A stretch of 52,305 bases of DNA from Myxococcales bacterium (GTDB lineage Bacteria > Myxococcota_A > UBA9160 > SMWR01), in NCBI GenBank assembly GCA_022572485.1, contig JACZVU010000001.1:1-52305 (forward strand), given 5' to 3'. The position numbers were made by a program, and so were the translations under genes. The notes beneath the pieces are model-generated. The model had not been told where the DNA came from. It searched no databases and saw only the letters and a list, made by a program, of their open reading frames with translations. Below are positions 1-7,794 of the stretch, one piece after another (position 1 is the first letter of the stretch; each line of letters starts with the position of its first letter).

Positions 1-679
1 GTAGGGGACGGCGGTCCCGGATCGCTCATCCGTGCCGCGCAGTGACGAGGCCACAGCGCTTGCACTGGACCTTCTCGACGCTGCCGCCAGGTCCGAAGCC
101 GAAGGTCGCCTCGGTGACTCGAAAATCATGGATACTCACCAGACAAAGGAGGCGACCGAGGATTTTCGGCAAGTGGGAACCCCCTTCCCGTGCCCAGCAC
201 TTTCCGCTTGAGTCTCAGCCCAGCTGCGACTCACGACATTCTGGAGTTCAGGCGTTGCAATTGCAACGCTCTGAAACCGAAGGACATTCTCGGCAGACCC
301 AATCCGCTGTCAGCGGAGTGCCGATATGTCCTGGATGCGGACGGTTTCCTGTTCACAAATCGCGTTCGCGTTCGAGACTACGGAGCGCGGGTCATCGAGC
401 ATCGCCTCGGGTTGGAAGATCGATCTCGATCGCAGAAGTCCCTGCTCGTTGGCACAAATTTCCCTGTTCCCGAACGCAGGGAATTCACCCGTCAGGACCC
501 CAGATTGGGCTTCGGGCGCGTAACCAGCCCAGCGGCTGAAACCAGATTCGCGGCATTTCCCTGTATTTTCTCTGTGGATCAGGGATTTGCGCCCAGAGAC
601 GAGTTCGCTACAGACTGCACGCTCCGCCAAGTACTCGGAGGTGTTAGCCTGCTAAGCTTCTGCTCCGTTTTTGAAACGC
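1..679. other. Stretch with no confidently recognised gene
   Basis: Several overlapping open frames cross this stretch on both strands, but none gives a product I recognise and they contradict each other. The most protein-like piece is a plus-strand frame that opens after a TAG at 2-4 and ends with TGA at 208-210. A GTG at 32 could start it, giving about 59 residues rich in Ala, Asp and Glu. It could be a tiny gene or the remnant of a larger one. The rest, up to the tRNA, is probably non-coding and holds the perfect palindrome listed separately. Confidence 0.3.
252..269. promoter_or_regulatory. 18-bp perfect palindrome, operator-like
   Basis: GCGTTGCAATTGCAACGC is a perfect inverted repeat with no spacer. 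Its length and symmetry fit the site of a dimeric regulator such as a LacI-type protein. No gene start lies close by, so a regulatory role is a guess. Confidence 0.3.
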
Positions 680-756
680 GCGCCCATAGCTCAGTTGGAT
701 AGAGCGTCTGGTTGCGGTCCAGGAGGTCGCACGTTCGAGTCGTGCTGGGCGCGCCA
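680..756 (+). tRNA. tRNA-Arg with anticodon GCG
   Basis: The cloverleaf folds fully. The acceptor stem is 680-686 with 746-752. The D arm starts GCTC at 689. The anticodon stem 707-711/719-723 has loop TTGCGGT, giving anticodon GCG at 714-716. The T arm is 729-745 with a TTCGAGT loop, the discriminator is G753, and CCA at 754-756 is encoded. The D loop with GGATA and the G discriminator match bacterial arginine tRNAs. GCG reads CGC directly. Most bacteria use an ACG anticodon modified to ICG for this codon box, so the wobble base is unusual. Confidence 0.93.
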
Positions 757-769
757 TCTAAATCACGTG

Positions 770-802
770 ACGGCCACCGGTTGAGACCTGACCGGTGGCC
801 GT
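770..802 (+). terminator. Hairpin downstream of tRNA-Arg, probable terminator
   Basis: A perfect 12-bp stem (770-781 with 791-802, ACGGCCACCGGT and its complement) encloses a 9-nt loop. It starts 14 nt after the tRNA CCA end. Only TT follows the stem, so it is not a textbook intrinsic terminator, but its position suggests it ends or processes the tRNA transcript. Confidence 0.6.
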
Positions 803-864
803 TTGCGTTGGGTGCTCAGGCGCCGCCGTATTTGTGGGTGAAAGTCACCACACTTCGCCTACCC

Positions 865-1028
865 CGCGAACGTACCGCACGCGATTCGCCTCAATCCGCC
901 CGCCCCGCGAACGTACCGCACGCGATTCGCCTCAATCCGCCCGCCCCGCGAACGCGCCGCACGGGATTCGCCTCAATCCGCCCGCCCTGCGAACGCGCTG
1001 CACGCGATTCACCTCAATCCGTGTGGCT
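865..1028. repeat. 41-bp tandem repeat, four copies
   Basis: Units start at 865, 906, 947 and 988, spaced exactly 41 bp. The first two are almost identical (CGCGAACGTACCGCACGCGA...). The third and fourth carry a few substitutions, such as GTACC to GCGCC and an initial T in copy four. The array lies between the tRNA hairpin and the MgtC-family gene. The units are contiguous without spacers, so this is not CRISPR. It resembles a minisatellite (VNTR). Confidence 0.85.
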
Positions 1029-1048
1029 CGCATGCCGATTTCCCTGCT

Positions 1049-1762
1049 ATGGATTTGGATCTGATCGCGCAGCAATTCCAGCATCTGGACTGGACCGCCT
1101 TCCTGCTGGCCATCGCGGTCGGCGGCGCGATCGGGTTCGAGCGAGAGCTGCACGGCCGACCGGCGGGTGTTCGAACCCACATGATGGTGTGTCTCTCGGC
1201 AGCCATTGCGATCCAGGCTTCACAGAGCGTCTCCGCTGCGCTGGGCGAGTCGGTGGTGGGCAGCCTCGTTTTCGATCCGAATCGACTCGCTGCGGGTATC
1301 GTTACCGGCATCGGTTTTCTGGGCGCCGCCACGATCATCCGCTCCGGAGACATCGTTCGAGGCATTACGACGGGGTCTTGTGTATGGGCGGTTGCGGTGC
1401 TCGGAATTGTGATCGGTCAGCAGCGCTACGCGCTTGCCATTGCCGGTGCGGGCGCCATGCTCGCGGTATTGATCGGATTCGACTGGCTCTTTCGCTGGGT
1501 GAACCCCATTGTCTACCGGCGCCTCGTGGTGCTCGGGTCGGGAACCGATCTCGCGGGGATCAGCGCCTCGCTGCGCGAAGTGTTGGGTGAAAACGGAATC
1601 CGGATTCAGGACTTTGCGGGCCGTGTCGACCCGGTTGCGCGATCCTACGAACTCGACGCTTACATTCGTTGCCGAAATCTGCTTCAGGCTCCTAAACTCC
1701 TCTCGCAGATTGCCGCCGTAGAAGGTGTTTCGAGCGTGAAATGGGCTCCGATCGGGAGTTGA
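1049..1762 (+). CDS. MgtC/SapB family membrane protein
   Basis: This 237-residue protein has the MgtC/SapB family layout: four to five hydrophobic helices in the first 140 residues, then a soluble C-terminal domain of about 90 residues that resembles an ACT-like fold. Family signatures are visible: GGAIGFERE near residue 26, a following RTHMMV, and TGIGFLGAATI near residue 90. Members are inner-membrane proteins linked to growth at low magnesium and to modulation of the F-ATPase; they are often annotated as Mg transporters without proof of transport. The ATG at 1049 gives the expected start right before the first helix. It sits alone, just after the 41-bp repeat array and convergent with the protease gene. 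Confidence 0.88.
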   Translation: MDLDLIAQQFQHLDWTAFLLAIAVGGAIGFERELHGRPAGVRTHMMVCLSAAIAIQASQSVSAALGESVVGSLVFDPNRLAAGIVTGIGFLGAATIIRSGDIVRGITTGSCVWAVAVLGIVIGQQRYALAIAGAGAMLAVLIGFDWLFRWVNPIVYRRLVVLGSGTDLAGISASLREVLGENGIRIQDFAGRVDPVARSYELDAYIRCRNLLQAPKLLSQIAAVEGVSSVKWAPIGS

Positions 1763-1847
1763 GCCTCGCCGAAAATCGCTGGATTTTCGCGCGCTGTTCA
1801 TCAAGCTTTTCGGAGGGAGCTCTATTGACTCTTTAAGGTGTCGGATG

Positions 1848-2915
1848 TCACGGAGGCACCGCCTCGGGAACCGGAATTCCCGACAGCAGCGCAAGGCTGA
1901 TGACGAGCCCCGCGTAGCTGAGAAGCCCGCGCGCATCGCCATTCTCGGGCGCATCTTTCGCGAAGCACTGAAGGGCGGCGCCGATACCGAGCAGCACGAG
2001 GAGTCCCTCTTGCGCGATCATCCAGGTCGCGGCGATGGTGGCGAGTGCAATCCAGCGCTGCCGGCGCGAGAGCGAGCGAAACCCCCGAGCGCCGTCGAGT
2101 TGCCAGACGGGCAGTAGATTGAAGAGATTGATCCAGGCCCCCACCGTTGCGATCGCGGCGATCACTGGAAGTTGTGTCACATAGTAGATGGCGAGTGTCG
2201 CGATGCTCGCGCCGAGCCCCCAGAGAGGGCCTGCGAGCCCGACCCGCGCGTCTTCGCGCGGTGTCTGTGGATATTGGTGGAGCCGGACGATCGCGCCAAG
2301 GCCCGGCAGGAACATCGGTGCGGTTGCGCGAATTCCGAACTTCCGCAGCGCAGCGACGTGTCCCATTTCGTGAACGTAGATCGAGAGAACGACGCCCAGG
2401 CCGAACTGCCAACCCCAAGCCGCCCAGTAAACGCCCAGGGAGAGCAGCATCGTGAAAAGCGTCGTCGATTTGCTCAGGCCAAGCAGCAGCAGCTTGGCCT
2501 TCGTGGCGATGAAGACCAGAATGAATTTGAACTTCCACAACAGAATTGCGATGAGGCCTGCCGCGGATCCGGCTTTGAGCAGCGCGTGACGGGGCCGTGT
2601 TGTGCCCGGTGACGCGTTCGCCGCAGGTGCTCGCGCCTCGGGCGAGAATCCGGCATCGATCATCTCGCTGAGTTCCGCGATGCGACCGCGGATGACCCCG
2701 TGTTGCCGGGAATCCGCGGGGAGCAAATCGAGTGCATTGCGGAGCGCGGAAGCCTGTCCGCTGAAGTCACGCCGCTGCCGCGCGCGATTGGCGTCGGTGA
2801 CGAGTTCTTTGAGTCGCTCAGTGTGGACGAGGCGCCCACAGCCCGGACAGCTCAGCAGTTGCGCGGGCAGCTGCGAACCGCACGCGCACTCGTAGATCGA
2901 AACCTCGTCAGCCAA
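1848..2915 (-). CDS. Zinc-ribbon site-2 protease family protein (M50)
   Basis: This 355-residue protein is a predicted intramembrane metalloprotease. Residues 10-26 form a zinc ribbon (C10, C12, C23, C26), followed by a helical linker and then five to six membrane helices. The HExxH motif is HEMGH at 182-186, and the third metal ligand is in the LLPVWQLDG motif (D274). Site-2 proteases of this type cut membrane-bound substrates, but the target here is unknown. Its start overlaps the stop of the upstream zinc-finger membrane gene by 8 bp, so the two are very likely co-transcribed and translationally coupled. Confidence 0.85.
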   Translation of the reverse strand: MADEVSIYECACGSQLPAQLLSCPGCGRLVHTERLKELVTDANRARQRRDFSGQASALRNALDLLPADSRQHGVIRGRIAELSEMIDAGFSPEARAPAANASPGTTRPRHALLKAGSAAGLIAILLWKFKFILVFIATKAKLLLLGLSKSTTLFTMLLSLGVYWAAWGWQFGLGVVLSIYVHEMGHVAALRKFGIRATAPMFLPGLGAIVRLHQYPQTPREDARVGLAGPLWGLGASIATLAIYYVTQLPVIAAIATVGAWINLFNLLPVWQLDGARGFRSLSRRQRWIALATIAATWMIAQEGLLVLLGIGAALQCFAKDAPENGDARGLLSYAGLVISLALLSGIPVPEAVPP

Positions 2916-3702
2916 GTGCGGTGTCGCGTACTTCGAGCCGGAAAGGGCCCTGAAGCTCGATCTTCGGGCGAGCGTTCATCCGGAAGGCCTGCCAGAGTGC
3001 GAATCCGATGATGAGGATTCCGATGATGTTCTTGAAGCCCATCAAGAACGGGAGCATGTAGGCGAGCGGAATCGCGGCAATCCATGCAGCCAGCGTGTCC
3101 ACGCCCGGCTCCGTCACGGGAGCCCCCGAATTTCCTCCCGCGTTTGCACTGGAGGCGGAATCCGCGGGTTCGCGGTCCACCCGATCCTCTGAACGAGCGG
3201 TCTCCACCCCCTGCTGGAGCTCTTCGCTGGCGTTCAATTGGTTTGCGATGATCGGGACGTAGGTCATCACGATCGCGGTGTAGGTGAGAAAGACGGCGAG
3301 CAATTGATAGACCACGCTACCCACGCGACGGGATCCGACGTGCACGGCCATTCCGACGAGGTAACCGATCGCGATTGCGATCAATCCGATCTCGTAGCCC
3401 GTGAATTTCGTGACGGCCATCCACAGCGCGCACCCGATCGCGGCGGCGATCGTTCCGAGCCCCGCTGCGCCGAAAAAGCGACTTGCGGCATTGCCCGGTG
3501 CCTTCGCGTTGCGAAATGCGAGATGACAGGACTCGCAAAGCACATGCGAGCCGAGCGTAAAATAGCAGTCGGTGATCGGTGTTGCGCATTGTGCGCAGAC
3601 GGGCGCGGAGTGAGAGGATTTTTCAGCGCGCTCGAAGTCGAGCGAGTCGACGGCTGCATCGGCTGCACCCGACTGGATCGGAGTCCCCAGATCGTTTGGC
3701 AT
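2908..3702 (-). CDS. Zinc-finger membrane protein of unknown function
   Basis: This 264-residue protein starts with a hydrophilic segment and then a LIM-like cysteine cluster (C36, C39, C46, C56, C59, H60), suggesting a bound zinc. About four hydrophobic helices follow, two around residues 85-135, one near 150 and one in the last quarter. An acidic, Ser/Asp-rich linker separates the third and fourth. I do not recognise a named family. It forms a two-gene operon with the site-2 protease, which has its own N-terminal zinc ribbon, so the pair may act together in the membrane. Divergent from the amine oxidase gene. Confidence 0.7.
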   Translation of the reverse strand: MPNDLGTPIQSGAADAAVDSLDFERAEKSSHSAPVCAQCATPITDCYFTLGSHVLCESCHLAFRNAKAPGNAASRFFGAAGLGTIAAAIGCALWMAVTKFTGYEIGLIAIAIGYLVGMAVHVGSRRVGSVVYQLLAVFLTYTAIVMTYVPIIANQLNASEELQQGVETARSEDRVDREPADSASSANAGGNSGAPVTEPGVDTLAAWIAAIPLAYMLPFLMGFKNIIGILIIGFALWQAFRMNARPKIELQGPFRLEVRDTALG

Positions 3703-3832
3703 GGTTGGATCCCGGCGGGGAGGTGCCGCTGGATTCTATCGCACCTGCGGTGGGTGGATCACGAAAAAGAGCCGCTAGCCTAGGCGCTCACCTTGAAGCG
3801 ATTCGAAGAGTCGCACCGGAAGGAGTCGATCG

Positions 3833-5755
3833 ATGAAGCGCAGCGATCGCAAACTCGGGATGGATCGGCCGATTTCACGTCGGGATTTCCTCAACGGTGT
3901 GGGTGCTGTCGCAGCGGGAACGCTCGTTCCCGGACGCGCACTCGCCGAAGCCGTGGCTGTACTCGAAGGTGTCAACGGAGCGATCGGTGCCTACCCGCCA
4001 CGGCTCACGGGGATGCGCGGCAGCCACCCGGGGTCGTTCGAAGTCGCCCACGCGCTCGCGCGCGAAGGCCGCAGCGATTGGGGGCCCGTTCGGGAACCCG
4101 AATCGGAACTCTACGACCTGATCGTGGTCGGCGGAGGGATCAGCGGGCTCGCTGCTGCTTATTTTTACCGCAAACACAAATCCGATGCGCGCATCTTGAT
4201 TCTCGACAACCACGACGATTTCGGCGGACACGCGAAGCGAAACGAGTTTCAACTCGGCGGCCACACGATCATCGGATACGGCGGTAGTCAGACTTTGGAG
4301 AAACCCGGCGACTACAGCGAAGTCGCTCAGAGACTGTTGCGAGAGATCAACATCGACATCCCGCGCCTTGCCGCGGGGTACGACCAGGATTTCTATCGCA
4401 GGAATGGCTTGCGCGGTGGTATTTACTTCGACCGTGAGACCTACGGGGTCGAACGTGTGATTCCGTTTGAACTGTTGGACTTCTCCAACTATCTACCGCT
4501 CGCACCTTCGACGCTTTCTGCGGAAGAGGCCATTGTGCAAATGCCGCTCTCCGATCTCGCGAAGCGCGAACTCCTGCGTGCGCTTTTGATCGACGAGAAT
4601 CGGATCTTCGACGTACCCGCGTCGCGCCAGACCGAGTATCTGTATGGCATCAGCTATCGGGATTTTCTCACCCGATACATGGGCATCACGAATCCCGAGA
4701 TCATCGAGCTGCTCCAGCGCATGACGACGGATCTGAGCGTAAGCTTCGATGTGGCGCCAGCGATAGGCGCGATCAGTTATGTCGGACTTCCGGGCCTGAA
4801 TGCGACGGCGCTTCCGTTGAGCGGCTCCTTCGAAGAGCCCTACATCAATCACTTCCCCGATGGAATCGCATCGGTCGCTCGCCTGCTGGTTCGAAATCTG
4901 ATCCCGGGAGTCGCCCCCGGGTCGACGATGGAAGACGTGGTGACCGCGCGCTTCGACTACACGCGCCTCGACGCGCCGGACTCAGAAATTCAATTGCGGC
5001 TGAACAGTACCGCGGTTCGAGCCGAACACGATGGATCTGTGAAGACCGCAAAACGCGTTGGCGTCACCTACGTGTGCGGCGGGCAGGCGTATCGGGTATG
5101 GGGGCGCTCGTGCGTGCTCGCGTGCTACAACGCGATGATTCCGGCGCTTTGCCCGGAACTTCCCGAAGCACAACGCGAAGCGCTCGCCCTTGCCGTCAAA
5201 GTACCGATCCTCTACACGAACGTGCTGCTGCGCGACTGGCGGGCCTGGAAGAAGCTCGGGCTCGGTGCGGTATCGGCGCCGGGCAGCTACCACGCCGTCG
5301 CGATGCTCGATTTTCCGGTGAGCCTCGGTGGGTACGGGTTTTCTAGCGGCCCGGATGAGCCGATTGTCGTGCACATGGAGCGCTTCGCGACGAAAACCGA
5401 CGCGGGCCCGACACCGCGGGAGCAGTACCGCGCCGGGCGCTACGAGCTCTTGAGCACTTCCTTCGAGACCATCGAGCGCTCGATCCGCACCCAACTTGCG
5501 GGCATACTCGGTGGCGGGGGTTTCGATCCATCTCGCGACATCGCCGCGATCACCGTCAACCGCTGGGCGCACGGATACACGTATTGGCCCAACCCGCTCG
5601 CCGATCCCGGCTACGAGGACGGCCAGTATCCCCACGAGGTCGGCCGGCAGCGCTTCGGTCGGATCGCGATTGCCAATTCAGATGCAGGCGGTCGTGCGGT
5701 GATCGATTCGGCCATCGATCAGGCGCATCGCGCTGTCGGCGAATTAACCGGCTAG
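3833..5755 (+). CDS. Tat-exported flavin amine oxidoreductase, spermidine dehydrogenase-like
   Basis: This 640-residue protein begins with a twin-arginine signal (SRRDFL at 15-20, then a hydrophobic stretch ending near ALA at 38). A Rossmann FAD-binding motif GGGISG lies at 100-105, and a GGHAKR-type motif follows. The overall arrangement matches periplasmic spermidine dehydrogenase-like flavoproteins, which oxidise polyamines or related amines. The substrate cannot be read from sequence. The start is supported by AAGGAG 7 nt upstream of ATG 3833. The stop codon lies inside the palindromic repeat at 5751. Gene runs convergent to the TonB-domain gene. Confidence 0.78.
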   Translation: MKRSDRKLGMDRPISRRDFLNGVGAVAAGTLVPGRALAEAVAVLEGVNGAIGAYPPRLTGMRGSHPGSFEVAHALAREGRSDWGPVREPESELYDLIVVGGGISGLAAAYFYRKHKSDARILILDNHDDFGGHAKRNEFQLGGHTIIGYGGSQTLEKPGDYSEVAQRLLREINIDIPRLAAGYDQDFYRRNGLRGGIYFDRETYGVERVIPFELLDFSNYLPLAPSTLSAEEAIVQMPLSDLAKRELLRALLIDENRIFDVPASRQTEYLYGISYRDFLTRYMGITNPEIIELLQRMTTDLSVSFDVAPAIGAISYVGLPGLNATALPLSGSFEEPYINHFPDGIASVARLLVRNLIPGVAPGSTMEDVVTARFDYTRLDAPDSEIQLRLNSTAVRAEHDGSVKTAKRVGVTYVCGGQAYRVWGRSCVLACYNAMIPALCPELPEAQREALALAVKVPILYTNVLLRDWRAWKKLGLGAVSAPGSYHAVAMLDFPVSLGGYGFSSGPDEPIVVHMERFATKTDAGPTPREQYRAGRYELLSTSFETIERSIRTQLAGILGGGGFDPSRDIAAITVNRWAHGYTYWPNPLADPGYEDGQYPHEVGRQRFGRIAIANSDAGGRAVIDSAIDQAHRAVGELTG

Positions 5756-5829
5756 AGAGTCGCGCAGAATAGGGTAACGCCGGCTTCCGACGGAGAAGCG
5801 CGTCACCCAGAATTGCGAAGCTCTCTAGC
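5751..5829. repeat. Dispersed long palindromic repeat, copy 1
   Basis: A roughly 79-bp imperfect palindrome bounded by GCTAGAGAG and CTCTCTAGC. Inner arms also pair (GGGTAACGC against GCGTCACCC, mismatched in the middle). It contains the TAG stop of the amine oxidase gene and ends 10 bp before the stop of the convergent TonB-domain gene. A second copy at 35803 shares 20 of the first 21 bases and the palindromic layout. The convergent setting suggests a bidirectional terminator or REP-like element. Confidence 0.75.
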
Positions 5830-5838
5830 GTCATCCGC

Positions 5839-6237
5839 TCAGCGGGGCGCGGTGAGTTCGAAGTGCACCGGAACTTCGAGCGGCCCGTACACCCAGGGCA
5901 GTGGGCTCGCGGATTCGACTGCGCGAACCGCGGATGCGTCGAGTCGCTCGTGCCCGCTCGATCGAACCACGCGAACGCCGCGAGCGACGCCCTCGCGGTC
6001 GATTTCGAAGCGAACCTGCGCTTCGCCATCCGAATCGTGAAGCCGCGCGAGCGGTGGGTACTCCAGTGCGTTTTGGATTTTTTCTCGAATGATCGTGAGG
6101 CGGTCGGCAACGCTCGGGCCCTGGGGCATGGCGTCATTGGAGAGGATCGCCGCGGCGAGTTCCGTTGAATCTGCGGAGGCCATCCCCGCAAAGCTCAGCG
6201 TGAACGCAAGAGCGTAAGCGATGCCGTGATTCTTCAT
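5839..6237 (-). CDS. TonB C-terminal-domain protein, stand-alone, secreted
   Basis: This 132-residue protein starts MKNHGIAYALAF with a cleavable signal peptide (probable cut after GMASA). The remainder is a single TonB C-terminal-type domain: the stretch with YPPLARLHDSDGEAQVRFEI and a later VRVVRSSGHERLD match the family pattern. It lacks the N-terminal membrane anchor and Pro-rich spanning region of full TonB. The reading frame stays open upstream, but the ATG at 6237 is chosen because of the signal peptide. It is the first gene downstream of a cobalamin riboswitch on the same strand, suggesting a role in vitamin B12 or corrinoid uptake. An alternative is a general periplasmic TonB-like energy-coupling accessory. 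Confidence 0.72.
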   Translation of the reverse strand: MKNHGIAYALAFTLSFAGMASADSTELAAAILSNDAMPQGPSVADRLTIIREKIQNALEYPPLARLHDSDGEAQVRFEIDREGVARGVRVVRSSGHERLDASAVRAVESASPLPWVYGPLEVPVHFELTAPR

Positions 6238-6380
6238 CGTTGCACCATCGACGTGGGTCTGAACATCGAAACCTCCACCTGCTCCAGTGAACGAGAGCGA
6301 TGGAGCGTCCGGGCTGTAAATGGATGGGAAGCCGAGACGCCGCATCGCCGCTCCCTCTCCTCGAAGAACAGCGTGCGTGG

Positions 6381-6586
6381 TCGCGTGCCGGCAGGTTTCC
6401 TGACTGATGGGTTTTGGCGCGGGAGGTTCACCCCCGGCGCATGCGCCCCACCCGCGCCTTCCCGGAAACCCATCCGGTGGCTCGTTGCGGGCGGCGCTTC
6501 CCAAACACAGTGGCGGGTCCGTGGCCGATTTTCACGGCCTTCCCTTTTCACCCACATTCACTCACGTGGGCACCAGAGCGCGTATG
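6381..6586 (-). ncRNA. Cobalamin (B12) riboswitch
   Basis: Read on the minus strand, the element starts near CTCTGGTGCCC (about 6583-6568). It continues through GGGAAGGCCGTG, AATCGG...CGGACCCGCCACTGTG, and ends with the B12 box AGTCAGGAAACCTGCC (6405-6390) followed by GGCACGCGACC. These conserved blocks, in this order, define the cobalamin riboswitch. The next gene on this strand is the TonB-domain gene whose ATG is at 6237, leaving about 140 nt for an expression platform. Known members reduce expression when adenosylcobalamin binds. Confidence 0.9.
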
Positions 6587-6715
6587 TGGACCTTTAGTTA
6601 CAACTCGGGCCCATCGAGGTCAAGGGGGGGCGGCGTCGAACATCGGTGGTTTCGAACGGCTCAGGCCCCCGCGCAATGGCCGAGATCCCGTCGAGAAGGT
6701 GATACGATCACTCTC

Positions 6716-7492
6716 GTGGACGGACCCATCAAACGAGCGTGGCGAATCGTTGCGACGGGTTCGGCGTTCGCGTTCTTCGGGGTGGGAGGGATCGCGCTCA
6801 CCGTTTTCGCGTTTCCCATCCTGCGCCGATTGCCCGGAGGTTCGCTCGAGCGGGAGCGCCGGGTGCAGCGCCTGCTTCACCGATGTTTTCGCGCGTTCAT
6901 GGCGTACATGCACCTCGTCGGCCTCTCCGAGATACACGTGCGGGGCGTCGAGCGCCTTCTCGACTCTGGCCCCCATCTGCTGGTCGCCAATCATCCGACG
7001 CTGCTCGACGTGGTCGTCATGGGTTCGCTGATTCCGCAGCTGAACTGCGTGGTAAAACCCGCGACTTGGTCGAATCCGTTCATGCGAGGCGCGGTCGCGG
7101 CGGCCGGTTACATCCCGAACGATTCCGGTGCGCAACTCGTGGATCGCTGCATCGAGCGCATTGAGCAGGGCGATTCACTGCTGATCTTTCCCGAGGGAAC
7201 TCGATCCCCCAAGGGAGGACTCGGATCTTTTCAACGCGGTGCTGCACATACCGCGCTGCGCAGCGGACAGCCGCTGTTGCCGGTATGGATCCGATGCGAT
7301 CCGCCGACGCTGATGCGCGGTCAGAAGTGGTTCGATGTTCCGCTGCGCAGAATGCGGTTTTCGATCGAAGTCGGTGAGCCCATCGCGCCGCCGATCCTCG
7401 CTGCGGGCGAGCCGCGCGGTGTTGCGGCGCGACGGATGACCGCAGAGTTACGTGACTTCTTTTCGAAAAGGCTGCAATATCCAGCCGTGTGA
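6716..7492 (+). CDS. PlsC-type 1-acyl-glycerophosphate acyltransferase-like protein
   Basis: First gene of the pigment cluster. The 258-residue protein has one or two N-terminal hydrophobic helices and then the PlsC/LPLAT signatures: the HxxxxD motif HPTLLD (H93, D98) and FPEGTR (158-163). The family transfers acyl groups from acyl-ACP or acyl-CoA to a glycerolipid or similar acceptor at the inner membrane. I place the start at GTG 6716; upstream codons fall inside the riboswitch region of the other strand. A clear paralog lies at 27116. The GTG of a possible longer form of the next ACP overlaps this stop. A role in attaching the polyene acyl chain to a lipid is inferred from context. Confidence 0.83.
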   Translation: MDGPIKRAWRIVATGSAFAFFGVGGIALTVFAFPILRRLPGGSLERERRVQRLLHRCFRAFMAYMHLVGLSEIHVRGVERLLDSGPHLLVANHPTLLDVVVMGSLIPQLNCVVKPATWSNPFMRGAVAAAGYIPNDSGAQLVDRCIERIEQGDSLLIFPEGTRSPKGGLGSFQRGAAHTALRSGQPLLPVWIRCDPPTLMRGQKWFDVPLRRMRFSIEVGEPIAPPILAAGEPRGVAARRMTAELRDFFSKRLQYPAV

Positions 7493-7542
7493 GAGCGCCG
7501 CCTCCCGGTGCTGGTGAAAGCCGATTGCCACGGGTGACTTGG

Positions 7543-7785
7543 ATGCATTCCAAAGACGAAATCTTGAAGTGGGTGGTCGAGATGCTGGCTCACGAGTTTG
7601 GCCTGAGCGCTGCGAATATTCGCCCCGAGACCCGCCTCGTGGAAGATCTCGATCTCGACAGCATCGACGCCATCGACATGGCGGTTCGAATCGAGGAGAA
7701 GACCCACCTTGCGCTCAGCGGCGAAGACCTCCAATCCATTCAGACGATCCAGGATACCGTCGATCTGATTCAGATGCGCCTTTAG
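7543..7785 (+). CDS. Acyl carrier protein 1
   Basis: An 80-residue acyl carrier protein, acidic and helical, with the 4'-phosphopantetheine attachment motif DLDSID (Ser40). The ATG at 7543 gives the usual ACP length. A GTG at 7489, overlapping the acyltransferase stop, would add 18 residues that look unlike an ACP. It would carry the growing chain or the aryl starter for the neighbouring ketosynthase. It is one of four ACPs in the cluster. Confidence 0.9.
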   Translation: MHSKDEILKWVVEMLAHEFGLSAANIRPETRLVEDLDLDSIDAIDMAVRIEEKTHLALSGEDLQSIQTIQDTVDLIQMRL

Positions 7786-7794
7786 CGAGCATCG

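Noticed and set aside
865..1028. CRISPR array
   Set aside because: The 41-bp units are contiguous, with no spacers between them and no cas genes nearby.
712..1590. Long plus-strand open frame across tRNA, repeat and MgtC gene
   Set aside because: It runs through the tRNA and repeat array and gives a low-complexity Arg/Pro-rich product; the MgtC-family frame is clearly the real one.
5758..5838. A mobile element end
   Set aside because: The palindrome has no transposase or target-site duplication around it, and the second copy is also free of such genes; a terminator-like repeat fits better.
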